From an uncultured Clostridium sp. (GTDB lineage Bacteria; Bacillota; Clostridia; Clostridiales; Clostridiaceae), in NCBI GenBank assembly GCA_902785295.1, contig CACZYK010000029.1, positions 1 through 52,742 of the forward strand: DNA of 52,742 nucleotides. The letters run 5' to 3'. Positions 6,937 to 15,908 of this stretch are shown in pieces; the first letter of the stretch is position 1, and each line of letters opens with the position of its first letter. Made by a program: the position numbers and the translations under genes. The notes beneath the pieces are model-generated. The model searched no databases. It was not told the origin of the DNA and saw nothing but the letters and a program-made list of their open reading frames with translations.

Positions 6937-8520
6937 ATGAGTAATTGGGTTAATGAATCAGTGTTTTATCATATTTATCCTTTAGGTTTTTGTGGAGCAC
7001 CAAGCAAAAATGATTGGGGTGAAACTGTTCCTAGAATAAAAAAGGTTATTGAATGGATACCACATTTAAAGAAAATAGGAGTTAATGCAATTTATTTTGG
7101 GCCACTATTTGAATCAACAGAGCATGGATATGATACAGCAGATTATAATAAGCTTGATAGAAGATTAGGAACAAATGAAGATTTTAAAGAAGTTTGTAAA
7201 GAATTACATAAAAATGGTATAAGTGTTGTAGTTGATGGAGTATTTAACCATGTAGGAAGAGACTTTTGGGCATTTAAAGATGTACAACAAAATAAACAAG
7301 GCTCTAAGTATTGTGGATGGTTTGAAAATTTAAATTTTGGAGGTCCAAGTCCCATGGGAGATCCTTTCTGGTATGAAGGATGGGAAGGACATTATAATTT
7401 AGTTAAGCTTAACCTAAAAAATCAAGAAGTTGTAGATTATTTGTTAAATTCAGTCGGAAACTGGATGGAGGAATATAAAATAGATGGTTTACGTCTTGAT
7501 GTTGCTTATTGTATGGATGAGGACTTCTTTAGAAAGCTTAATTCTTATTGTAAAGCAAAGAGAGAAGATTTTTGGCTTATGGGAGAAATGGTTCATGGGG
7601 ACTATGCAAGACTTGCAAAACCAGGAATGTTAGATTCTGTAACAAACTATGAATGCTATAAAGGAATATACTCTTCACATAATGATAAAAACTATTTTGA
7701 AATAGCACATTCACTAAATCGTCAATTTGGAAGAGGGGGAATATATGAAAAGATATATACCTATAACTTTATAGATAATCATGATGTTAATCGTATAGGA
7801 AGTGTTTTAAGTAACGAAAACTATATATACAATGTATATACTATTTTATATACAATGCCTGGAGTTCCATCTATATATTATGGAAGTGAATGGGCAATTA
7901 AAGGAATGAAATCAAATGGTTCAGATGCTCCTATACGTCCATGTTTAGAATTAAATAATATGGATGATAGTTGTAAGTTAATTAAACATTTAGAAAGATT
8001 AGCTTATGCAAGAAAAAATTCTTGTGCTTTAAAGTATGGAAGCTATGAGCAGGTATTAGTTAGAAATCAACAATTTGTTTTTTGCAGAGTTTCAGGAGAT
8101 GACAGAGCATATATAGCAGTTAATTTAAGTGATAATGATGAATACTTAAACTTTAATGTAAATAAAAATGAAGAATTTAAGGATTTATTAACTGGAGAAA
8201 GTATAGGTGTAAATAATTATAATGTAAATATTAAAGTGCCAGCTTTTAGTGGAAAAATTTTAGTTGTAGCAAGTTCTTTAAAAGAAGAATTTGAAGAGAA
8301 GAAAGAAGAAACTTTAGAAAATAAAGAAGAAAAATGTGAAGAAAAAACATTACAAGAAGAAACTAAAGAAGAACAAGTAATTTCAAGCTTACAAGAAGAA
8401 AAAACAATATCAGAAGAAGAAACTAAAGAAGCAAGAATAAAAATATTGAATGATAAGTTAGATGCACTTCAAATTCTTATAAATGATTTAAGAAAAGAAG
8501 TAGAGGAATTAAAGAAATAA
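6937..8520 (+). CDS. Cytoplasmic GH13 alpha-glucan hydrolase with a charged coiled-coil tail
   Basis: A 527-residue alpha-amylase-family enzyme without signal peptide. The (beta/alpha)8 barrel motifs are intact: DGVFNHVG, DGLRLD with nucleophile D188, GEMVHG with acid/base E217, and FIDNHD with D283. It most resembles cytoplasmic maltodextrin-degrading glucosidases/neopullulanases. A beta-sandwich domain ends near residue 445. After it comes a tail (about 447-527) rich in Glu and Lys, closing with a predicted coiled coil (KLDALQILINDLRKEVEELKK), not usual in this family. The next gene is a surface pullulanase, so oligomers released outside could be split inside. The first in-frame ATG is 6937; the ribosome site is far away (see that entry). 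Exact substrate is uncertain. Confidence 0.85.
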   Translation: MSNWVNESVFYHIYPLGFCGAPSKNDWGETVPRIKKVIEWIPHLKKIGVNAIYFGPLFESTEHGYDTADYNKLDRRLGTNEDFKEVCKELHKNGISVVVDGVFNHVGRDFWAFKDVQQNKQGSKYCGWFENLNFGGPSPMGDPFWYEGWEGHYNLVKLNLKNQEVVDYLLNSVGNWMEEYKIDGLRLDVAYCMDEDFFRKLNSYCKAKREDFWLMGEMVHGDYARLAKPGMLDSVTNYECYKGIYSSHNDKNYFEIAHSLNRQFGRGGIYEKIYTYNFIDNHDVNRIGSVLSNENYIYNVYTILYTMPGVPSIYYGSEWAIKGMKSNGSDAPIRPCLELNNMDDSCKLIKHLERLAYARKNSCALKYGSYEQVLVRNQQFVFCRVSGDDRAYIAVNLSDNDEYLNFNVNKNEEFKDLLTGESIGVNNYNVNIKVPAFSGKILVVASSLKEEFEEKKEETLENKEEKCEEKTLQEETKEEQVISSLQEEKTISEEETKEARIKILNDKLDALQILINDLRKEVEELKK

Positions 8521-8534
8521 TTTAACTTGGTTCA

Positions 8535-8619
8535 AAAATATTAGGACTCTTATGTTATTCAGCTGTTCCGTCGACAGGCTCCAAGTCACTGCTTCATAAA
8601 ATAAGAGTCCTAATATTTT
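8535..8619. repeat. Family A long hairpin, copy A1
   Basis: Perfect 19-base stem: 8535-8553 (AAAATATTAGGACTCTTAT) with 8601-8619. The 47-base loop holds, in reverse orientation, the family core (GTTCCGTCGACAGGCTCCAAGTCAC at 8565-8589 when read on +, split here only for description). It begins 14 bases after the GH13 stop. The copy at 30512 has nearly the same flanks (ACTTGnTTC before, AAGCAA after) but a different stem sequence that still pairs. Confidence 0.8.
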
Positions 8620-8625
8620 ATAAGC

Positions 8626-8842
8626 AATGTTAAATTTATTAAGCACAAGCAAAAAAATAATAGAACTGTTACAAAGAGATATTAATGTTGAGTATTGTAT
8701 TAAGATATTATTATGCAATATTTATTTTAAAATTTCTTTTTGGCATGGTTCTATTTTTTTTGTGATAAAGTTTATATAACTAAATAAAACAACAAGAAAC
8801 AAGAAATTTTTGATGAAGAAATATAAAAAATATGTCGAGAAA
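8626..8842. other. Intergenic stretch without recognised content
   Basis: Together with the hairpin before it and the promoter after it, this makes up a 418-base gap. I see no supported reading frame, RNA gene or strong hairpin here. Confidence 0.4.
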
Positions 8843-8901
8843 AAATTAAGTGAAATCAATCACTTTAATTTTATTGACTTTAGAGGAAAATAAGATAAAA
8901 T
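8842..8901 (+). promoter_or_regulatory. Pullulanase promoter with upstream palindromic operator
   Basis: TTGACT (8874-8879), a 16-base spacer and TAAAAT (8896-8901) form the promoter. Immediately upstream is a palindrome, AAAATTAAGTGA (8842-8853), AATCAA, TCACTTTAATTTT (8860-8872). The centre TGAAATCAATCACT agrees with six of eight fixed positions of the catabolite-responsive element TGnnAnCGnTnnCA, lacking the CG centre. It may bind CcpA or a local maltodextrin regulator. Confidence 0.55.
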
Positions 8902-8938
8902 AAATTATGAAAAGAATTTCATAAGGAGATGGGAAAAT

Positions 8939-11900
8939 ATGAAGAATTTTAAAAAAATGTTTGCTTTTCTTCTGGCTTTTGTTTTTGTAGCAGCTTTAAT
9001 AAAAGTTCCATTTACAACAAAAGCAGATGAAGCAACACCACAGTCAGTGATTGTAAAGATTAAATATTCAAGAGCTGATAATGATTATTCAGATTGGGAT
9101 GTTTGGACATGGGATGATAAAGGAAATCCTGGTACAGCAAAAGAGTTTTCAGGAGTAGATAGTGAAGGAGTTTATTTAATCCTTGAAACAACATCAGATT
9201 CAAATTTAGGTTTTATAATAAGAAAAAAAGATTGGTCTGATAAGTTTGTTAATGAAGATGTAAAGCCTGATTTATCACAAGGAGATGTTGAATATTTAGC
9301 TACTTTATCAGAAGATGGAAGCAGAAATTTATCAACTAGAGAATTTAAACAAGCATTTGATAAAGTTACTTTAAATCTACATTATTATAGATTTGATGAA
9401 GATTATACTAATTGGGATTTATGGGCATGGGCACCAGAAGGAAAGAATTACGAATTTACTGATGACGATTTTGGTAAGGTTACCACTGCAGAATTTTCTA
9501 ATGTGGATGCAGAAACTAATGTGGGATTTATAGTAAGAAAAAATGACTGGTCTCAAAAGGACTGGGAAGCTGATAGATTTATAAATAAAGCTTATATGAA
9601 TGCTGATGGAGTAGTTGATGCTTATATAGTAAGTGGACAAGAAAAAGTTTACTATACTAAAGAAGCTGCACTTGAAGCTATTGAGATTGCTAAAAATCCT
9701 AGAGTTACTGAAGCAAATATAAATTCACTAAGAGAAATTCAATTTGCTGTTAACTCTAAAGTAGGAGGAGATTTAGTTTTAAAGATAACTTCAGCAGATG
9801 GAAAAGAAGTTTCATATGAAAGTATTGAATTAGATGAATCTGGTTTATCTGGTGTAGTTTATTTATCACAAGATTTAGATTTAAACAAGAATTATACATT
9901 AACAATTGAAGGTTTAGAAGGAAAACAATTAATGCCAGGTAAGGTATATGATAGCGAAGAATTTGCTGAAGCTTATACTTACAATGGAGAATTAGGTGCA
10001 GTTTACAGCAAGATTGGCACAACATTTACACTTTGGGCACCAACAGCTTCTGATGTAAAGGTAGCTTTATATGGAACTGATGGTAAAAATAATGGAGAAG
10101 CTGAAAAAGTACTTCCAATGACTAAAGGTGAAAATGGTTCTTGGTCACTTGACTTAGCTGGAGACCAAAAAGGTCAATTCTATAATTATTTAGTAACAAT
10201 TGATGGAACTACTAATGAAGTAGTAGACCCATATGCAAAAGCAGTTGGAGTTGATGGTAATCAAGGTATGGTTGTAGATTTAGCTGCAACAAATCCAGAA
10301 GGATGGGATGAAGATACAAAACCAGTACTTGAAGACCCAACAGATGCAGTTATTTATGAAATGCATATAAGAGATTTCTCTATTTCAGATAACTCAGGAG
10401 TATCACTTGAATATAAAGGTAAATATAATGGTGTATGGCAAGCAGGAACAACAATTCCAGGAACTGATGTAAAAACTGGAGTAGACCACTTAAAAGAATT
10501 AGGAGTAAATGTTGTTCATATACTTCCAACATTTGACCATCAATCAATTAAAGAAACTGAATTAGATAAACCTCAATTTAACTGGGGATATGACCCTAAA
10601 AACTATAATGTACCAGAAGGTTCTTATTCATCTGACCCATATACTGGAACAATAAGAATTGAAGAATTTAAGAAAATGGTTCAAGAACTTCATAAAGCTG
10701 GAATAAGAGTAGTTATGGACGTTGTTTATAACCATACTGGAGCTACTTTAGATTCAAATCTTAACTTAGCAGTTCCAAACTATTATTACAGACAAGCTCC
10801 AAATGGAAACTTCTCAAATGGTTCAGGTTGTGGAAATGAAACAGCATCAGAACGTTCAATGGTTAGAAAGTTTATGGTAGATTCAGTAACTTACTGGGCA
10901 AAGGAATACCATATAGATGGATTTAGATTTGACCTTATGGGATTACATGATATAGACACAATGAAAGAAATAAGAACTGAATTAAACAAAATTGATGATT
11001 CAATTCTTATGTATGGTGAAGGATGGACTGGTGGAGAATCTCCATTAGCACAAGATAAAGCTGCTCTTAAGGCAAATACAACTCAATATGGTGATTTACA
11101 AATAGCTGCATTTAGTGATGACATGAGAGATGGTATAAAAGGACATGTATTTACAGCAACAGCACCAGCATTTATTAATGGTGGACAAGGATTTGAAGAA
11201 ACAATTAAATTTGGTATTGTAGCTTCAACACCAAATGACCAAGTTGATTCAAATAAGGTTGCAAATAAAACTAAAGCTTGGGCAAATCAACCATATCAAA
11301 CAATAAACTATGCTTCAGCTCATGATAACTTTACTTTATGGGATAAGTTACAAACAACTAATCCGGAAGCTTCAAGAGATGAATTAGTTCAAATGAACAA
11401 AATGTCAGCTACAATAATTTATACTTCTCAAGGTATACCATTTATGCAAGCTGGTGAAGAAATGGCAAGAACAAAGCTTAATGCAGATGGAACATTTAAT
11501 GAAAACAGTTATAATGCACCAGATTCAGTTAATCAAATTGATTGGGAAAGAAAAGTAGAGTACAGCGATTTATATGATTACTATAAAGGCTTAATTTCTA
11601 TGAGAAAAGCTCACAAGGCATTTAGAATGAACACTACTGAAGATATCCAAAAGAGCATTAATTTCTTAGACAAACAACTTGAACTTCCAGCTAACGTTGT
11701 AGGATATACATTAAGTGGAGAAGCTTCAAATGATATTTGGAAGAATATAATGGTAATATTTAATGCAAATGATACAGATGTTGAAATTCCACTTTACAAT
11801 GGAGATTTAGATTGGGAAATTGTTGTTAATGGAGAAAAGGCAGGAGTTGAATCTTTAGGAAGCATAAAGGGTTCAGAAGGTTCTATAGTAGTACCAGCTC

Positions 11901-12214
11901 ATACTTCTTATGTTTTAGTTGATAAGGAAAGTTATGAAGCATCAATAGCTGATAACAATAATCCATCAGATGATGAAAATAATAACCCATCAGAAGATAA
12001 TAACAATACATCAGAAGATAATAACAATACATCAGAAGATAATAACAATACATCAAATAATAATAACAATAATTCTTCAAATACTAATAATTCAGGTTCA
12101 TCAAATGCACCATCTAAAACTGGAGATTCTAATAATATAATTTTAGTTTTAGCTTTAATTGGAATTTCAGCTGCAGGAGTTATAGTATTTTCTAGAAAGA
12201 AAAAAATATCTTAA
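8939..12214 (+). CDS. pulA: Secreted, surface-anchored type I pullulanase
   Basis: A 1091-residue exported protein. Residues 1-29 are a signal peptide ending TTKA. Two pullulanase-associated starch-binding repeats follow (about 35-110 and 138-230, each with YSDWDVW/YTNWDLW). A CBM48-like domain is near 350-440 (GTTFTLWAPTASDV). The GH13 catalytic domain has the pullulanase motif NWGYDP (about 547), DVVYNH, GFRFDLMG (nucleophile near 664), GEGW (acid near 693) and SAHDN (near 794). The C-terminus has an Asn/Ser/Glu repeat (NNNTSED three times), PSKTGD, one membrane helix and KKKK, a sortase-like anchoring signal, though the motif is not canonical LPxTG. It cleaves alpha-1,6 bonds in pullulan and glycogen. 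ATG 8939 follows AAGGAGATGGG. Confidence 0.94.
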   Translation: MKNFKKMFAFLLAFVFVAALIKVPFTTKADEATPQSVIVKIKYSRADNDYSDWDVWTWDDKGNPGTAKEFSGVDSEGVYLILETTSDSNLGFIIRKKDWSDKFVNEDVKPDLSQGDVEYLATLSEDGSRNLSTREFKQAFDKVTLNLHYYRFDEDYTNWDLWAWAPEGKNYEFTDDDFGKVTTAEFSNVDAETNVGFIVRKNDWSQKDWEADRFINKAYMNADGVVDAYIVSGQEKVYYTKEAALEAIEIAKNPRVTEANINSLREIQFAVNSKVGGDLVLKITSADGKEVSYESIELDESGLSGVVYLSQDLDLNKNYTLTIEGLEGKQLMPGKVYDSEEFAEAYTYNGELGAVYSKIGTTFTLWAPTASDVKVALYGTDGKNNGEAEKVLPMTKGENGSWSLDLAGDQKGQFYNYLVTIDGTTNEVVDPYAKAVGVDGNQGMVVDLAATNPEGWDEDTKPVLEDPTDAVIYEMHIRDFSISDNSGVSLEYKGKYNGVWQAGTTIPGTDVKTGVDHLKELGVNVVHILPTFDHQSIKETELDKPQFNWGYDPKNYNVPEGSYSSDPYTGTIRIEEFKKMVQELHKAGIRVVMDVVYNHTGATLDSNLNLAVPNYYYRQAPNGNFSNGSGCGNETASERSMVRKFMVDSVTYWAKEYHIDGFRFDLMGLHDIDTMKEIRTELNKIDDSILMYGEGWTGGESPLAQDKAALKANTTQYGDLQIAAFSDDMRDGIKGHVFTATAPAFINGGQGFEETIKFGIVASTPNDQVDSNKVANKTKAWANQPYQTINYASAHDNFTLWDKLQTTNPEASRDELVQMNKMSATIIYTSQGIPFMQAGEEMARTKLNADGTFNENSYNAPDSVNQIDWERKVEYSDLYDYYKGLISMRKAHKAFRMNTTEDIQKSINFLDKQLELPANVVGYTLSGEASNDIWKNIMVIFNANDTDVEIPLYNGDLDWEIVVNGEKAGVESLGSIKGSEGSIVVPAHTSYVLVDKESYEASIADNNNPSDDENNNPSEDNNNTSEDNNNTSEDNNNTSNNNNNNSSNTNNSGSSNAPSKTGDSNNIILVLALIGISAAGVIVFSRKKKIS
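11980..12055 (+). repeat. Short tandem repeat in the pullulanase wall-spanning region
   Basis: An 18-base unit encoding N-N-N-T-S-E-D type peptides (AATAACAATACATCAGAAGA with variants) repeats three times and degrades at both sides. The unit is in frame, so copy changes would alter only the stalk length. Confidence 0.65.
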
Positions 12215-12234
12215 TAAAAATAAGATTTAAAAAG

Positions 12235-12263
12235 AAGATGGCTAAATAAGCCATCTTTTTTTG
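12235..12263 (+). terminator. Intrinsic terminator after pulA
   Basis: Perfect nine-base stem AAGATGGCT (12235-12243) with AGCCATCTT (12249-12257), five-base loop, followed by seven T. Confidence 0.93.
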
Positions 12264-12409
12264 TATGATAAAATATAGCAAAATTTGCATATTATAAGAA
12301 TTCGAGTAAATATGACAAGAATATATATACATTTAAGTCGAAACATGTTATTATATATATAGGATAATAAAAAAATTGTGAAATGATTTTAAGAAAAGAG
12401 GTGAGATAA

Positions 12410-13657
12410 TTGATTATATATGAAAATTTATTAAATTCTAAAGAATATGAATGTACTTTAGGAAAAAAGGAATTAGAAGCATTATATATAAATACACCTA
12501 TTTCAGAAAATCTTGCAGAAGCCTTTGTTGATAAAGCAATAGAGTACATAAATTTAAAACTTATAAATTATGAAGAAAAAGATTTTTCAGAATTTGACGA
12601 ATGGTTATCATACTTAATTAATTATCAAAACCTTTTATTAGACAAAGTTAGCACTTTGGTTGATGATAAAACTATAGACGAGGAAAATTTAAAAAATTTA
12701 ATAAAAGATTTTATATATAGAGGGAAATCTAAAAGTGAAGTTTCATTAGGACTTGTATTATCTGGAGATTATTTAGAGGATTATGAAATAGACTATATAG
12801 TAAAGGTTTTTTCTAAAAGTGGAGATTATATTTTTTATTTAACAGATTGTATAAAAAATATAGAAGATTATGAAGAATTTCTTTTTGATTTATGTAAAAA
12901 AGCAGAGGGTACTATAAAAGTTTTTGCAATAATGAACATGGATTTTTCTAAGGAAGAAGAGGTAAAATATTTAATAAATGAAGGCTATAAAAATAATGAA
13001 TATACAGACCTAATAATAAAACATATAATGGAAAGTGATTTTATATGGAAATATTTAAATAAAGATGATTTAAGCTTTAAAGATATAAAAAGTATATCTT
13101 ATATAGTGGCAAATTACATAAGAGACAAGGATGTAGAAGCTCTACCTTGTATAATGAATTTAATAAAGTTATATCTTCCATATGCAATAATAGGAGGCTC
13201 AGATATTTATTCAATATATGCAATTTATTTAATGGAAACGGCTATATCTCATAAAAAGTTAGAATATCTTGAGGATAGAGAATTTTTATTAAACATAATC
13301 AAAGATAAGTTAAAAAGATGTGAATATCTTTTTAGAACAGCATTAAAAAAAGCTCAAGGTGATGTTACAGATATTATAGAGCTTGGAGAATATTATAAAT
13401 ATAAATTTTCATTTGAAGAGCTTAAGCCTTATTTAAAGACTGTAAAGAATGGATATTTTATATATTATTATTTCCAAAATTCCTCATCATTATTAGAAAG
13501 AGAAGATTGTAAGCGATATTTTATTGAAAATCATAAGTTTAAAGAGGTTCTTGAATATTTTGATGAATTAGAAAACTATAATAAAGCTTCTGGTGAAGGA
13601 GACTTTATAGTAAGATTTGATTCAGCATTAAAAAGAAGAAACAGTATTGGCTCTTAG
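12410..13657 (+). CDS. Conserved-looking helical protein, unknown function
   Basis: A 415-residue cytoplasmic protein, rich in Glu, Lys, Tyr and Ile, with no signal peptide or membrane segment. Translation begins at TTG 12410, six bases after AGAGGTG. The sequence looks like repeated pairs of helices, as in HEAT/TPR-like scaffolds, but I cannot identify a family. It is preceded by the pulA terminator and followed by argH with its own promoter, so it is probably a single-gene unit. Base and codon use match the neighbours. Nothing in the context indicates a role. Confidence 0.75.
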   Translation: MIIYENLLNSKEYECTLGKKELEALYINTPISENLAEAFVDKAIEYINLKLINYEEKDFSEFDEWLSYLINYQNLLLDKVSTLVDDKTIDEENLKNLIKDFIYRGKSKSEVSLGLVLSGDYLEDYEIDYIVKVFSKSGDYIFYLTDCIKNIEDYEEFLFDLCKKAEGTIKVFAIMNMDFSKEEEVKYLINEGYKNNEYTDLIIKHIMESDFIWKYLNKDDLSFKDIKSISYIVANYIRDKDVEALPCIMNLIKLYLPYAIIGGSDIYSIYAIYLMETAISHKKLEYLEDREFLLNIIKDKLKRCEYLFRTALKKAQGDVTDIIELGEYYKYKFSFEELKPYLKTVKNGYFIYYYFQNSSSLLEREDCKRYFIENHKFKEVLEYFDELENYNKASGEGDFIVRFDSALKRRNSIGS

Positions 13658-13670
13658 CTTATAATTTCTT

Positions 13671-13687
13671 ATAAAATATGGTATAAT
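13671..13687 (+). promoter_or_regulatory. Extended -10 promoter for argH
   Basis: ATAAAATATGGTATAAT, identical over 17 bases to the promoter at 2381-2397, with TATAAT at 13682-13687 and an upstream TG. The -35 region is poor in both. Confidence 0.6.
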
Positions 13688-13722
13688 CATTAAGAATATA
13701 TAAAAATTTTGAGGTGAATAGA

Positions 13723-15010
13723 ATGAAATTATGGGGCGGACGTTTTAGAAAAGCCGAAAATGAATTAATGGAAGAATTTAATAAATCCTTTGGATATGAC
13801 AATGTTCTTTATAAGGAAGATATAGAAGGAAGTATTGCACATGTATATATGCAAGTAAAATGTGGACTTCTTACAGAAGAAGAAGGAAAGCAAATTACAG
13901 ATGGTCTTATTAAAATATTAGATGACATAGAAAGTGGAAATCTTTTATTAGAAGGAGATTATGAAGATATACATAGCTTTGTAGAAATAAATTTAATTGA
14001 GAGAATTGGAGATGTTGGTAAAAAGCTTCATACAGCAAGAAGCCGTAATGACCAAGTAGCATTAGATATGAGATTGTTTGCTAAAGAAAAGGCTCAGTCA
14101 ATTGTGGAATTGGTTAGTAATCTTAAGAAGACAATAAAAGAAAAAGCAGATGAAAATCCTGTTATAATGCCTGGATACACACATCTTCAAAGAGCACAAG
14201 TTGTAACATTTAAGCATCATTTAATGGCATATTATAGTATGTTTGATAGAGATGAAAAAAGATTAAAAAATGCTTTAGAAATATTAGATGAATCACCACT
14301 TGGATGTGGAGCATTAGCAGGAACAACTCATAATATTGATAGAACAATTACTCAAGAAAAGCTTGGATTTAAAAGAGTAGTTACAAACTTTATGGATGGA
14401 GTAAGTGATAGAGATTATTTACTTGAACTTATGAGTGATTTTTCAATTATAATGATGCATTTAAGCAGATTAAGCGAAGAACTTATCCTTTGGAATAGTA
14501 AAGAATTTGATTTTGTAGAAATTGATGATTTATATACTACAGGAAGTTCAATAATGCCTCAAAAGAAAAATCCAGATGGAGCAGAACTTATACGTGGAAA
14601 GACAGGAAGAGTTTATGGAAATTTAATGGGACTTTTAACAGTTATGAAGGGAATTCCTTTAGCATATAATAAGGACATGCAAGAAGATAAGGAAGGATTC
14701 TTTGATAGTGTAAAAACAATAGAAATGTGTCTTCAAATAATGGAAAGAATGATTTCAACCTTAAAGCTTAAAGAAGAAAACATGAAAAAAGCAGTTCATG
14801 GAGGATTTTTAAATGCAACTGAAGTGGCAGATTATCTTGTTAATAAAAATGTTCCATTTAGAGATGCACACAGTATAGTTGGAAAGATTGTTATTTATTG
14901 TGAAGATAACAATAAGGCTATTGAAGACAGAAGCTATAGATTCAGATATATATAGCTTTATAGATTATGAAAATATATTAAATAAGGGTATAAAGAAAAA
15001 TTTAAAATAA
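13723..15010 (+). pseudogene. argH: Argininosuccinate lyase with frameshifted C-terminus
   Basis: Up to residue about 402 this is a normal argininosuccinate lyase of the fumarase/aspartase superfamily: KLWGGRF start, HTARSRNDQ, PGYTHLQRAQ and the signature GSSIMPQKKNPD. It would release arginine and fumarate from argininosuccinate. The frame then reads RSYRFRYI and stops at 14955. In the +1 frame the sequence from 14930 to 15010 reads EAIDSDIYSFIDYENILNKG, which fits the missing lyase C-terminus. Around 10 family residues between AIED and EAIDSDIY are absent, so a short deletion with frame change at about 14925-14930 is likely. Start is ATG 13723; a GTG at 13714 is within the ribosome site. 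No argG is adjacent. Activity of the 410-residue product is doubtful. Confidence 0.8.
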
Positions 15011-15053
15011 ATAATAAGAAGGTTTTCTTATAAAAAGGAAAATTCTTTTAGTT

Positions 15054-15129
15054 AAAGCAGATTGAATATATTATTTTTTCCTAACCTAAAGCTATCAAGG
15101 AAAAAGTAATATATTTATTCTGCTTTTTT
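15054..15129. repeat. Family A long hairpin, copy A2
   Basis: Stem 15054-15073 with 15107-15126 (AAAGCAGA..AATATATTA and its complement, about 18 of 20 pairs), then T-run. The loop CTAACCTAAAGCTATCAAGG, followed by AAAAAG, follows the A-family pattern (CCT..ARC..AGGAAAAAG). It lies about 45 bases after the restored end of argH and could serve as its terminator. Confidence 0.7.
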
Positions 15130-15202
15130 CTATAGTAAAAATATTGAGTAAATTTTAAAAGTTTAGTATAATTATTGAAATAAAGAAGGTGAGGAGAGAT
15201 AT

Positions 15203-15907
15203 ATGAGTGAGTTTATAGAGTTTAGAGATGTTAAAAAGGTTTATAAAATGGGTGAGGTTGAGATAGAAGCTTTAAGTGGAGTAAACTTTTCTATAAAAAA
15301 AGGAGAATTTGTTGTAGTTGCAGGAGCTAGTGGAGCAGGAAAAAGTACAATATTAAATATATTAGGAGGAATGGATACGCCTACAAGTGGAGAGATATTT
15401 GTGGATAACTCAGAAATAAGTAAATATTCACAAAAAGAGCTTACTACATATAGAAGATATGATATAGGATTTGTCTTTCAGTTTTATAATTTAGTACAAA
15501 ATTTAACTGTGGTTGAAAACGTTGAGCTTGCAACAGAGATATGTAAAAATCCTCTTGATATAATGGAAACAATAGAAGCTGTTGGCTTAAAAGACAGAAA
15601 AGATAACTTTCCAGCACAACTTTCAGGAGGAGAGCAGCAAAGAGTTGCAATAGCAAGGGCTTTAGCTAAAAATCCTAAGCTTCTTTTATGTGATGAGCCA
15701 ACTGGAGCTTTAGATTATAATACAGGAAAAGCAGTATTAAAGCTTCTTCAGGATACTTGCAGAAAATATAAGATGACAGTTGTTGTTATAACGCATAATC
15801 TAGCATTAACTCCAATGGGTGATAAGGTTATAAAAGTTAAGAATGGAAAAGTAAGTTCAATTACAATTAATGAAAATCCAACTCCTGTTGAAAGGATTGA
15901 GTGGTAG
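15203..15907 (+). CDS. ABC transporter ATP-binding protein, MacB/LolD type
   Basis: A 234-residue ATPase with Walker [11 protein letters not shown]-loop FQFYNL, signature LSGGEQQR, Walker [13 protein letters not shown] and switch His in ITHNL. This subclass partners FtsX-type permeases that act as mechanotransducers or peptide/lipid extruders, not importers. The stop codon is one base before the start of the large permease gene, so the two form an operon. ATG 15203 is preceded by AAGGTGAGGAG. No two-component system, which often sits next to such exporters, is adjacent. Confidence 0.93.
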   Translation: MSEFIEFRDVKKVYKMGEVEIEALSGVNFSIKKGEFVVVAGASGAGKSTILNILGGMDTPTSGEIFVDNSEISKYSQKELTTYRRYDIGFVFQFYNLVQNLTVVENVELATEICKNPLDIMETIEAVGLKDRKDNFPAQLSGGEQQRVAIARALAKNPKLLLCDEPTGALDYNTGKAVLKLLQDTCRKYKMTVVVITHNLALTPMGDKVIKVKNGKVSSITINENPTPVERIEW

Positions 15908-15908
15908 T

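Noticed and set aside
11883-12080. Minus-strand Tyr/Leu-rich frame opposite the pulA stalk repeat
   Set aside because: Low-complexity shadow of the Asn/Ser repeat with no ribosome site.
12410-13657. Unknown 415-residue protein as a toxin or defence gene
   Set aside because: No catalytic motif, no antitoxin-like neighbour and normal base composition.
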